From Crambe crambe (taxonomy: Eukaryota > Porifera > Demospongiae > Poecilosclerida > Crambeidae), in the NCBI GenBank assembly GCA_963924555.1, contig OZ004581.1, forward strand, positions 4,774,001-4,838,000: a stretch of 64,000 nt of DNA, written 5' to 3'. Positions 52,852-64,000 of the stretch are shown piece by piece. Every line of letters starts with the position of its first letter. Positions within the stretch are counted from its first letter, which is position 1. The position numbers and the translations under genes are program-made. The notes under the pieces were generated by a model, which made no database searches, was not told where the DNA came from, and saw only the letters and a list, made by a program, of their open reading frames with translations.

Positions 52852-55800
52852 ATGTCCAATAGCATCACAATCATTTTAGTGCTACTGTGCTTTCTTGATG
52901 GCATGGATGCACAGCCAGGGTAAGTAAAAATAAAATTTAATGACTGAAATTAATTTCCACTTACTGATTCTGCGTTTCTAATAATTACAGAGTGTGCAAC
53001 TTTCCAGTGTCAAGCACTGCAAATAGAACTGTAGAATATCAAGTTTCATGTCTCAAACGGAGTTGTATTACTTCATGTGTCAGGCAAAGATATTAATTAT
53101 ATTGCATAGCTACATGTATCTAGCCTATGATTGTATCATTTAATTCTTAATGCAGAAAAGGTCACTGTACCAAGAAGCGTACGGAGTACTACACTACTTA
53201 CTCTCTTCAGTTTGGCTGCTGTTCTGGATACCAAATCTCTGGGGGCTCTACTTGCATACGTATGACTATTAAACCATAGTAGAGTAATCTTTCTGTACAG
53301 TGGAATTAACCTTTATTAACGGACACTACAAGACAGTTGTGTCGTTTCTAGCATGGTAGAACTCCTGCACATAATAGTGCTGATCAACTAATAGACGTGG
53401 TTTTTATGAAACAAACCACCGACATTTCAACCAGAATCAGAGAGAGCGGTAGCTCTCTCTATGTAGGGATGACGCAGACGGCTGCGCGTGCTGCATATAG
53501 ACTAATGCAAAAGTGAAATTCTAGTTCCCCCACTTAGACCTAACAAAAGCTACTGTGAATGATTATCCAGCCTACTAGAGCCGACTACAAAGTGCAGACC
53601 AAGTTTCAGGACCAGGGAGCTCACCATTTCAGAAATACGGCAAGCAGATAAATCGCTGGATTCTTCTTCTCTATTCTTATAAATCCACTCCAAATTCTAC
53701 CAGCTATGATCTTTTGCACTCGTCAATCCTCGAAAGAGTCGATGTAAAAGGAGACACTACGGAGCACAGTATTCGACTAACCTAATTATTGGAATTATCC
53801 TGAACTCTATACATAAAACCATAAAAGAGACCAGAAATAAGTAAGGGAAAAAATATTTTCGTGAAATGAAACAAAATGTAGGGATGACCATTGCTCAAAA
53901 AAGTATAGGTATGAAGGATGTTAGAATGGAAATGGGATCAATCTTTGTTCTGTATATCCAGCCAACATACGCACTATTATCTGAAGCTACCCGACGTATA
54001 TGTAGGGATTGTTGGCTGGATATACAGAACAAAGATTGATCCCATTTCCATCCTTCCATCCTTCATACCTATCCTTACTTTTTTGAGCAATGGTCATCCC
54101 TACATTTTTTTCATTTCATGGAAATGTTTTTTCCCTTACTTGTACTCTATAGCCTTCATCAGGGTGATCACCCTGGTTGAAGCATCGGTGGTTTATTATT
54201 GCCCTCCTATATCTCAAAAACACCTAGGCTTAGGCCAACATAAATTAATGCTGGAATAATGGAGCACATTTTGAGCATAATGAGAATAATTGGAGCTGCT
54301 GCAAGCCTGAAAACAAAGACTTGACTATCTACTAGTGTCCTGATTAGTAATTAATTGCAGTTTGATTTCTAAAAGGGTTTCTTGGTTGTTATTTTTTTTT
54401 TCATCCATCATAGGCTAGCTATCTTTAGAACATAGCTAGTTTGAATTGAGCAATGTGATTGGTCACTTACAGGTTTCTTATTCTCATAGTCTACCTGGTA
54501 CAGGTAGTCTACATATAGACTATCTGCTCTCAGGGCATTAATAGACACTTTCTCTAAGGGCATGCAAGTAACTTAGCAACGCACTAACCGTTTCCAAGGA
54601 GGTAGCTGTAGCACTTCAAAATGCTGTAAATTTATGACAAGAACAACGTAGGAATGAGGGAGGTTGGAGCAGACTGGAACAGGGAACAGTAGAGCTGGAT
54701 TGAGGAAGGTTGGAGCAGACTGGAACAGTAGAGCTAGCTGGAATGAGGAAGGTGGTTGTTCTTGTCATAAAATCTCAGCATTTTGAAGCGCTACAGCTAC
54801 CTCCTTGGAAACGGTTAGTGTGTTGCTAAGTTCTAAATCAGTTAGACACCTCGACCAACGGGGTCTACTGTATTTAGACACCCTCAGGCCCTTAGCAGCG
54901 CCCTCGCTACGCTCAGGACGCTACAGCCCAGGGCCTTCGGGTTGTCTAAATACAGTAGACCCCTTGGTTTCGCTGTCTAACTATTATTTATCTACCGGTA
55001 AGTGTTTTGTGATAAGCATCACACACGGCTACTTACGTACAACTTAGTCCAAAAGATCTTTTAATATTTGCTTGCCCATTATTATTATGCTGTCAAATGT
55101 TGTAGTATCTTGCTTAGTGCATGCTTAGCTAGTTTGACCATTTTTCCATTGAGCTTTACGATTATCAAAGTGCATACTGGTAGCTTACAGCTAGCAGCTA
55201 TAGGAAAGAATAACTAGAAGGAAAACATCAAAGGATAAGAGTTGTAAGTGAACAAGAGTTATGTTTATTATAGCGAGCCTGATCTTTCCTGTTTCCTATT
55301 TCCTTTTAAAGATCAATGATTTCTGCAAAGACTGATTAAAAAAGATGAACTTCATGATGAAGTAGTAGCAACATACCTACATATGCACTTGTGAGTGAGA
55401 ATCACACAAGTGCTTATGAATAGCTTTTCTACTTGATTAAATCTATGAAAGCATTCACTTCTGTTCTGATATAAGCTAACTTCATAAGTTAGTGTAGTAT
55501 TTCCTATTGGGATAGTACAACGGTGGGAGTGTTTGGCATCTCATTAACGTATACAATGCATTATTCTAATATGGAAAACCATTTTATTTTGGTACCTACA
55601 GCCATTTGTGACTTCCCTTGTTATAATGGAGGGGCATGCATAACTCCAAACACCTGTACTTGCCAGCCTGGATGGACAGGATATGATTGTACCACAGGTA
55701 TATATACCAGTCATAATGTACTTTACCAGCATGCTGATAAGGATCGATGCTTTAATCCTGGGATGGATGAATATCCCAGTCATTCTGCCGCTCTTTGCTA

Positions 55801-56565
55801 ATCCTCTCTCAGCCTCCCTCCCAACCTTCAGGCACCTTATGGCAGTGCTGGAGGCAACTATGCATGCGTGGTACATATACATCTTAATAGTAGCATGTAC
55901 ACCCACGGAATAATATATTGCATGCATGTCATGCATGTCTTAAAAAAATGGAGTAGGCCTAGTCACCGGAAACAACTTGTGTGCGTGTGATTTTGATATT
56001 AAGTTTAATCTAATGCCAAAGCTAGAAATTAGTCATTCACCATCACAATCTTTTTCCATTCTAGACACACTTTCAATCTATCAAGGAATTATCGAACCTA
56101 ATGACATTGAAGTATCTACTCTCTCTAGTGGTTTAGTGATTTTTGACCTGGATACAGACAACAACACCAGCTATTTCTTAGACTGTAATACCACTCAAGG
56201 GAGTAGAGAGAGCTTATCCTGGTCTAGTTTCCCACAATATGCTGATGTCGTTATCAGTGAGATTCCCAATGGAACAAGAATATCAATGGTTGCATTCAGT
56301 GAGCAAGATCTTGGAAAGTATACATGTACAGATGAATCAAGTGGAGAGTCTATCAATAGTGTTCTCACTCAAGGTATTGAAGTGTATAGCTAGTGAGTTT
56401 TTTCAGTGGTTAATAGTCAATTAATTAGCTCTAGTGCATGGCACCCACATGACCTTTAATCGTACAAATTCAACTTCAAACCATATACCAGTGAGCAAGT
56501 GAGTATTTTCTCTCTTGATTATTAATGTATCAACCCTAATTTCAAGTGTAACAACAACAACAAGA

Positions 56566-56619
<54 letters not shown>

Positions 56620-59600
56620 CTACTACTACTACTACTACTACTAGTGTTAGCTAAAGGCTACTGTAGCTGAATATGAATATAAACAACACTGAGTTTATCA
56701 ATACTTGATTTATTGTAGATTTATTGGCTGTTGTCCCAGCACAATCAGTAGTAGCTGCTAAAAATGGAGGTTTTGTCAATCTGAAGATTTACGTGGCAGG
56801 GCAACCAGAAGTCAAAGCTGAAGAGATTCACTGGTACCGACCAAATGGTAGTGAGATATTAGCCAGAGAGGGGATCCTTCATGACCACTCCACAAGATTC
56901 TTTCTTTATTTTGTACGAGAAGAAGATGCTGGGAGATACACCATAAAAATAATGAGGAATGTAAACTTAACCAATATTTCCACAACTTTCAATATATTGG
57001 TAAACGGTGAGTGCATGCGGTAGTGTTATATAATGCAACAAAATGGATTGTCTTTATCTTCAGTTAGCTACCGTAAATTGGATGTTGATTAATTTTTGTG
57101 GTCATGTTCAACAATAAAAATTAATTGCATGAAAATTAATAGTGTAAAGCATGTAAGCTGTAACAATGTAAAGCATGTAAGCTGTAACAATGTAAAGCAT
57201 GTAAGCTGTAACAATGAAAATTGTAAACATGACTAATGAAAATTTCACAATTTGTGGTAGTTAGTGTGTTCATGGTTCATGATAGCTGATTTGCTAGATT
57301 GTTTGATTTGCACGAATTCATGGTGTAGTTATAGCTCTGATCATAATGAACAAGCTTATCTTCTAACCCCCCTCCCCAGCACCTCCCCCCAGTATGTTCA
57401 AGTTTTTTACTTGCTCTTCTCTTATAATAAATACAGAAGCAGCCTCAATCACTCACTGGCCTCCGAGTCTAATCATAACTCGTGAGAGTGAGGTGGTCAA
57501 CTTGACATGTGTAGCAAGGGGATCACCCGAAATGGAAGTGGCAATTTTAAGTGGCAACACTACACTTGTCTCTGAGAGACCAATGAGCGGCCAAAGTGCA
57601 ATTAGTACACTGGAGGTGGGCTATACTTTCTTCGGCATCAATAAAAGTGATGAAGGAAATTATAGCTGCACTTTACATGATGAATTGTTATTGAACAATG
57701 GTTCCTCCAAACAGAAACATTTCAGTATTATTGTGCAAGGTACATTTGCAATTTCATTGTTGGCTATCCAATCTCCAGATTTGATAATAGATGGTGATGA
57801 ATCACTTATAGCTGCAGTAGACCCTATCCAGCCCTCACTTATACCATCGGCCTCACTTCCAAATCATGACTACATGCTAATTTACATGCATGTTATAGTA
57901 CATGCATGTTACAGTACATGCATGTTTGGAATTAAGTATAGCTAGCTACAGGGTGAAGCATCTACACCACAGACACAGGGCAGCTGCTGCAACATGTATA
58001 AACCATAATTATGGAAACCATTTACCACCAGATCTTGACTCATTCTAGAGCATATGTAAATTCACAAATTTCATAATATCCAATTTGGGTCGGTCCCATT
58101 GAGTACAGTATAGTTACGTGACTTGCTATTACAAGCTCCACCCCTTTCCCATGCCTTAATAGGTGCTAATAGGGGAATGGGAGCTTAAGGGTAAGCCTGA
58201 CCCAATAACTACCGATCACATCATCTGGCAAGCCAGACGATGGAGAAATTAATCCAATTGGCTGGTGATGAATGACTATGCTGTCATTTACTCTATTATT
58301 GTTGCAGTACTACCACAGATTGTTATAGTAGTCAAGGATTTCATTGGACTCCAGTCAAGAGATGAAAGATCTTTTCCACTCTCAATTGAGTTCTCCATTA
58401 TAAATGCCTCACCACCTGTTAGGCTGTCGGGAATTCAATGGCAGTATTCCAACTACTCCACAGAGAATGCTACTACAGACTTGATACAAACATCATCCGG
58501 CTTGTTGGATGATGGAAAATTCACTCTCTCACCTGATCTTCAAACTCTAACTTTGCAAAGATTGATGGTTGTAGACAAAGGAGAGGCTATTATCACAGTC
58601 ACTAATCCAGCTGGAAGTGATACTGTTAATGTGGATATTGATATTGAAGGTGAGTCTCATTCATTTCCAAGTGTAATTATATAGCTAGTGCATGCACCCG
58701 TGGACACCGAACACTTAGAAATGCACAGCAAGTGTGAAATATCAGTTAATTGTATTATATACGTATGTTGCTGCTATATATTGCATTTTGCTAGCTATAG
58801 CTAGCGCTGTTTGTTTCAATTACAAATAAATAGCACTGTTGTATCTTTAGCATACAGATGAATAGCTTTTATCCAGCCATAATTTTTTAGATGTGCTTTA
58901 TCTCTTTAGATGTGCTTTATCAAGCACCCTGTTTGAGCTCACCGTATGTACAAGTTAGGCTACATGTATGCATTTTTGAATGTTTGTATGCAACCATTGT
59001 ATGTAGAGTATCAAAACATATTTAAATGGATTAGCTAGCTCTGTTTACCTGTGGCTCCTTCATTATTAGTGTCTAGGCGTCAACCTACAGATGTGTTCCT
59101 GTCCATAATGAGCATACAGTGGAACCTCCAAATAATGGACACCCAGTCTTTGTCCTTTGTTTGAGAGGTTTGTTCTCTTTCGGACTGTTCAACTGCAAAG
59201 AAACAATTTTTTGAGGTTAATGGTTAACAGGCCATGGTAGTATTGACTATGATAGATATGTAAGAAACTCAGTGGGCATTATATTATCCATCTGCAGGGT
59301 TTCATCTACTGGGGGTGCAGAGGGGAAGCCCCCCCCCCCAAACCCTCAATCTTCCCCCCCCCCCCCCAAACTAACCAAGGGTACTCCCTTTGGTGACCAC
59401 AGGTTGTTACATAGTCACCAAAGGAAGTAATTAAGGGGATACTTTAGCATTTTTAGCTTCATGCTTCGCACTTCACGGTTTGCGTGGGAGGGGGCACATT
59501 CCCCTCCCACACCCTCCCCTTTGCTGTGGCCTATGGCCACGTGATCGGTGAACTTCCCCCCCCCCCCAACGTGAAATTCCTAGATGAAACCCTGATCTGT

Positions 59601-62600
59601 CTAGGTGCATAGCTTTTAGCTAGCAGTATAGCATTAATTTTATTGGTAAAATGTAGCAGAATACATTATTAATGCATCTCGTAATATAGCTGAACCTCTA
59701 CTTATTCATCAATCTGAGAACTTGGAACTGGTAGCAGGAAATACAGCTTCATTCACATGCATTGCTGATGGAGTCCCATTACCAAACATCATCTGGCTCC
59801 ATAATGAAAGACTAATTGTGCCTGCCCTCAGTCATCGCATCAGAATAATGCCTGAAATTGTAGATTCAATATTTCGTCCAATGATTTCAGTGGCTCTTAA
59901 CAGCACTCTGATCATCAATGACCTTCAACCTCGAGATGCAGGGGATTATTCATGCATTGCTGAACCGAATTCTATGGCAAGTGACATTGAAGCAAGAAGG
60001 GAACTTTCTCAGCCCTTCACCCTACAGATAAATGAAAGTAAGACAACCAGAAAGCTGGGATAGATGTAGGGTAAAATTTGAGGTATTTGAGGTAATAAAT
60101 ACCGTACCATGAAATCCACACAACTTAGCTGGTATCGTGTGGTAGGCATGAACTCTGAGCTTATTGATTATAATATTCAGATGTGTGCAATGTCAATAAA
60201 ATAATGTGGTAGTATGCCAGCCTATAAAGTTATGGTCATCGTGTCTGTTATAGGTTATGTGGATTATTGTGCCTCGGATCCATGTTTGAATGAAGGTACC
60301 TGCATCAGTCTAAAGACTGGCTACTTGTGTGAATGTGTGGAAGATGACTGGAGTGGAAGAGACTGTGGAAAGGGTGAGTAAAATCCTGTATTTGTGTCCC
60401 AGTTATGAGCATTGTACCCACTAAAATTTCTTTAAGCTGTAAAGTTGTGAACTGAAGAATTGAGTTTCTGTTTTTTAATTCAGCGAGCGAGCGAGCTGAC
60501 TTTCAGGTCATGACTCATTGAAATTGTAAAATATAGGTCTACACTCCAAAATGCTCCAGGTGTACATACCATGCATGGTATGTGTCCCAAATTAGTAGTA
60601 CTGTGGTGCATAATGCGCATGCTCCAATTGTAATGAGCTAGATTGTTTTCTACAGCCTTTTGTCATAGAGGCTCTAGGCTTATCTAAGTGCTTGTGGTAA
60701 GCATTTACCGCTTTCTATGTATGGAGCTTCCTGGTTGGAACCTGCACATGGAAGACAGTGAAAACGGTTTCTGGGAGTCCATCATTTTGCTTGAGAATCA
60801 TTAATGCCATGAGTTATACCCCCCCCCCCCCCCCCCCCCCCCCAGACAGCATAATACGTGGGTAGCAATTTAGGTAAGCTTGAAAATAATAGTTGCTCAG
60901 TATTGTATTATTGTATATAGTTATAATGGGACAAGAAGAGACCATGATAACAAAGCCTCCAGTGCTCCTGGATTTTCCGTCATTATTTGGCAAACTTAAC
61001 TTGACATGCGATGTAGTTGGTAATCCACAGCCTGAGATCTCCTGGTATAAAGATGGAATTCTGCTGAAAGGGGAGAGGCTGCCTTACTTGCTGCTGGATG
61101 AAGTCAACATTGAAGACAGGGGGAACTACTATTGTGGTGCTTCTAACTCTGTAAACAGTACAGCTGAATCTCATGAAGTTGTGGTCAACATTAAAGGCAT
61201 AGTGCAGTACACAACTGAACTGAGTGTTGAATCAGTTACTAGGAGAAGGAAGAGACAGGATCCATTGCAGGACCAACAGGACATCATGAATAGCATCATT
61301 AACCAAGTAAGAGATGATAACACTTTTTAAACATTGATGGCTTGCCTATTGGAGTAGTCAAAATAGAGTGTGAATAGACCAGAATATAATATTTCTGATA
61401 GAACTGTTGGGCCAAAACCCGACCAGCATGATCGCTTGAGCCACTGAAACATGCATGCCCACAAGTGATAGTACAATAGTGTTCTGGACAATTAATTCTC
61501 TCAAATAGCATCTCCTACAGAGAGAAACAATAGTAGCTGTGGTCACCTTTTTCTATCTATGGTTATAGTAAAAAAGTTCGTAGATTAGGAAAATCTTTTC
61601 TTCTTTTCTTACTATCATCTCTATCCCAGAACAGGAACCATGGATGAATAATTCTGTACTTTCCAACCCCTACAGCTTTTGATGCAGTTGCCAGGTACTG
61701 TGGTTGGTAATGCCATGATCACATCTGTGCAAGGAAAGATTCCTACCAACTCTTCAAATGACATGAATAACTCCACTGTCCCTGTCATAGTCACACTAAT
61801 GAGTCCAAGTGGAGGAAGTCCAGAACTGACTCAACAACTAGAAACTGTCTTTGGGAATGCTATAGATGAGATTTCAAGAAACACAAATGGCATTAGTGTT
61901 ACATTCTCTGCCATACAAAGATTTGGTTAGTTTATTAACTGAGTTCACTAGCATAGCCTCTCACCCTCTTCTTAAATTATGTGTACGCATGTTGATCTTT
62001 AATAATTCAGGAAATCTTGTCTTTTAGCATTTAATATAGATATAGCTACCAAAGCAATCATTATTTGTAGCTACTAGGCATTTGCTGAACTCTATGTATA
62101 GATGGTTGTGAAGCTGAAGACACCATCATCCCATCTGTTGAGCATGGAGGCATTGACATCACCATACAATGGCCCGAGGCTACTATAGGGGAGGTAGTGA
62201 CTCTACCTTGTCCATGTGGAAATCTCTCTGCTGGCTCAGTGAGGAGAGAGGCTGTTCGAGTGTGTGGAGGAGATTTCAATTCAGGAGGAATGTGGGAGGA
62301 ACCACTGCAGATGGCTTGCAATCTCAGTAGTACAGCTCGAAGATTATGCCAAGTGGCTGATGTAATTATGTAACTCTAACCTTTTAATGCAGAATCCCTG
62401 AAACACTAGTAACTCCTTAATTATAGAGACTGTCCTTAGCCTCGTGCCCAGGCCATTTGATTGGGCCTGGGTACAAAGCTAAGACTGTGCTACTCAGAAC
62501 CTGTCCCAGATAATAGCAAGCTTTCTTGTAGAACAGCTAGTAACTTGATCTATACTAGTTTAGTTTTGTTATAACTGATGTGGAATTATAATATGCCCTA

Positions 62601-63781
62601 TGGCTAGCTTATAAGAAAAAAATGTAGGAGATATTCAAATTTTATATAGCTTTTAAGTGATCCTGGAGCAGCTGCTTCTAAGTTGGAAAGCATCACCAAC
62701 AACACAGAGAATCTTGGTTTGGTGGAAGTTGGGGTAGCGACAACTCTTCTGAAGTCAATAGCTTCTAATCCCATGACATTACAAGATAGAAATGTAAGAT
62801 ATTAGACATAATAGATGTAGCTAGACAGTATACAGACATGTTATTTATGAAGTAGCTATTATGCATGTGACTTGACAACCACTATCTTACTATACTAAGG
62901 ATTGAGTTTGTTTCAGTGTAGTATAGACTTGCTACACATGAAGAACCTGATATATATAATAGCTATGACGTACTAGAGAATGTGTGTGTGATGTTTTCCC
63001 CAAGAGCAATCAGCACATAGCTATAGCAGAAAAATGGAAAAGACAAAGCTAGAGGTCTGCATTACTACTCTCAATGCATGGTGAATATTTAGGGGAGATT
63101 CTGACAGATTCTGTCACTGTTATGTGTAATATTAATGCATGACAAATATGAAATTCCAGAAAGAAGCTTCCTGATACCTACAGTATTGGTACAGTACTAC
63201 AATCATGCAACAGTTATAGTCATTCAACTATATGCAAGAATAGTGGAAACCTATTACAAAAAGCCTTTTTCCAAAAAATCGGCTCAATTTAAACACTCAA
63301 AAACACCACTGGCTCCGGAATAGTTATAACAGATAGACAGACAGACAGACAGAAGGATAAACTGACTACTATAACCCTTGTGCATGTGCAGAGGGTTAAT
63401 AATGGAACCTTACTCTTACATACCACATTCACCTTCCATAAAAGTGAGATTCCGGAAGCATCTACATGGGAAACCAATTAGCTATCAGGTATTATGTTTC
63501 ACATCATTACTTCGAATTAAGTGATGACATCATTAAAATTACTTATATACCATTGGTTAAAATTTTGACTTTTATTCCATGAAAATTGTGCTGTAGAGTA
63601 GCTATGTACATACAACAGAGGGTGAGGGAGTTTTAGTACATACAGTAAGTTTGAAACTCACCCACTTCTTATTATAATTATGATAGGTATCTGAAGCTAT
63701 TCTTGGGACAGTGGACAATATAATGGCAGTTGATCCTTCTGTGTTGCAAGCTGGCCAGGCTGAGTACAATGCATCTGCAAG
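52852..63781 (+). CDS. Adhesion GPCR B, paralogue of receptor A, 3' truncated by window
   Basis: Exons: 52852-52919 signal peptide ([16 protein letters not shown]); 52991-53083 and 53156-53259 EMI; 55602-55697 EGF; 56065-56373, 56719-57006, 57437-57739, 58308-58649, 59690-60037 Ig-like; 60254-60373 EGF; 60921-61306 Ig plus RRRKR; 61676-61925 SEA-like; 62102-62361 HormR-like; 62650-62793 and 63687-63781 GAIN start. All phases fit; 1,068 codons are present. The rest of GAIN, GPS and 7TM lies beyond 64000. Exon order, phases and lengths match receptor A almost exactly, and some introns align (for example after 58649 and 61925). Differences: one EGF instead of two after EMI, a GC donor after 53083 where A has GT, and small in-frame indels in two Ig exons. 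The EMI domain is seen in VCNFPVSS and [15 protein letters not shown]. Ligand unknown. Confidence 0.88.
53409..54196. mobile_element. Foldback element in receptor B intron
   Basis: The outer ends AAACAAACCACCGACATTTC and the complement of GGTTGAAGCATCGGTGGTTT face each other. The core 53836-54165 is a strong palindrome (GGATCAATCTTTGTTCTGTA facing TACAGAACAAAGATTGATCC). The spurious 113-aa frame here reflects the palindrome. It lies in the 2.3-kb intron between the EMI and EGF exons. Confidence 0.8.
54571..54831. mobile_element. Foldback MITE with tandem centre
   Basis: The arms ACTTAGCAACGCACTAACCG and the complementary CGGTTAGTGTGTTGCTAAGT enclose two copies of a GGTTGGAGCAGACTGGAACA unit. 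Same intron as the previous element. Confidence 0.8.
54841..54981. mobile_element. Palindromic MITE with GTTAGACA termini
   Basis: The left GTTAGACACCTCGACC and right complement GTTAGACAGCGAAACC, plus GGTCTACTGTATTTAGACA arms, form a 141-bp hairpin with a GC-rich loop. Confidence 0.8.
56555..56641. repeat. (CAA)n(CTA)n microsatellite
   Basis: About 20 ACA/CAA triplets are followed by about 8 CTA triplets, in a receptor B intron between two Ig exons. Confidence 0.95.
57140..57215. repeat. 24-bp tandem triplet
   Basis: Three copies of AATGTAAAGCATGTAAGCTG plus TAAC in a receptor B intron. Confidence 0.9.
59295..59594. mobile_element. 300-bp element with CAGGGTTTCATCTA termini
   Basis: The left CAGGGTTTCATCTA (59295) and right TAGATGAAACCCTG (ending 59594) are exact complements. 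The interior contains several poly-C runs. The flanks share only ATCTG, so the duplication length is uncertain. The termini are hAT-like. It lies in a receptor B intron. Confidence 0.75.
60821..60843. repeat. Poly-C tract
   Basis: A run of about 23 C shortly before the receptor B exon at 60921. Homopolymer length may be unreliable. Confidence 0.85.
62437..62481. mobile_element. Tiny TAGCC-family palindrome
   Basis: TAGCCTCGTGCCCAGGCC ... GGGCCTGGGTACAAAGCTA is a 45-bp hairpin with family termini. The flanks AGACTGTCC and AGACTGTGC form a 9-bp duplication with one mismatch. It lies in a receptor B intron. Confidence 0.65.
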
Positions 63782-64000
63782 GTCTGTTTACTATTGCATA
63801 GAGCAACTCAACTCATGAGAGTGAAGTTATACAGCTATCAGGCACAACCAGAGAACATAGTATGGCATGATGCATTATGATGCATGTGATCCAACATTGG
63901 TTATACAGTAGCACAAATAATTATAGTACCCCCATGATAATATGGACTCCCTGAAATGTCTAATATTTGTGGGGGGAAATGTTGTGTGCATGTAATAAAT

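Noticed and set aside
53918-54259. 113-aa plus-strand open frame
   Set aside because: It spans the centre of a foldback element; the sequence reads through both arms of a palindrome and has no domain.

Overview
This window is intron-rich, AT-leaning animal nuclear DNA. Canonical GT/AG junctions, short exons, abundant small non-autonomous transposons and two adhesion GPCRs with GPS cleavage motifs make it metazoan. The loose similarity of otherwise conserved proteins (ecdysoneless, RMDN, an ATF4-type bZIP) and the short introns suggest an early-branching animal, most plausibly a sponge. That assignment is an inference, not something I could test.

Layout. 706-1574 (-): first three exons of an RMDN-family TPR protein, continuing off the left edge. 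3469-25515 (-): a full ecdysoneless (ECD) gene in ten phase-consistent exons (about 693 aa). Its 13.7-kb third intron (10589-24277) is filled with minisatellites, MITEs, an inverted-array element and a tRNA-like sequence. 25516-26072: short divergent promoter. 26073-28471 (+): an ATF4/ATF5-type bZIP gene of 380 aa. Its inferred spliced leader has a 3-codon uORF followed by a 59-codon uORF that overlaps the main start, the arrangement known from mammalian ATF4. 28.9-31.4 kb: a degraded transposon with long inverted arms. 31761-33023 (-): an intronless bacterial-type amidase, a horizontal transfer candidate.

From 34 kb to the right edge, two very similar adhesion GPCR genes lie head to head. 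Gene A (34133-52163, -) is complete in 21 exons and about 1,700 aa. Gene B (52852-63781 and beyond, +) is cut by the window edge before its 7TM exons. Shared architecture: signal peptide, EMI domain, EGF, five Ig-like domains, EGF, a sixth Ig domain ending in a furin site, SEA-like, HormR-like, GAIN/GPS, 7TM. The exons match one for one and some introns are still alignable, so this is a recent inverted duplication, since altered by transposon insertions and an EGF exon difference.

Functionally, ECD (R2TP-linked co-chaperone, splicing and ER stress) and the ATF4-like factor (integrated stress response effector) share a divergent promoter. The receptors are cell-surface adhesion sensors. Several mobile elements have well-defined ends, including a family of small elements with TAGCC termini and 9-bp target duplications. 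Gene models come from reading splice sites and reading phase by eye, with family comparison from memory; no alignment or transcript data were available.
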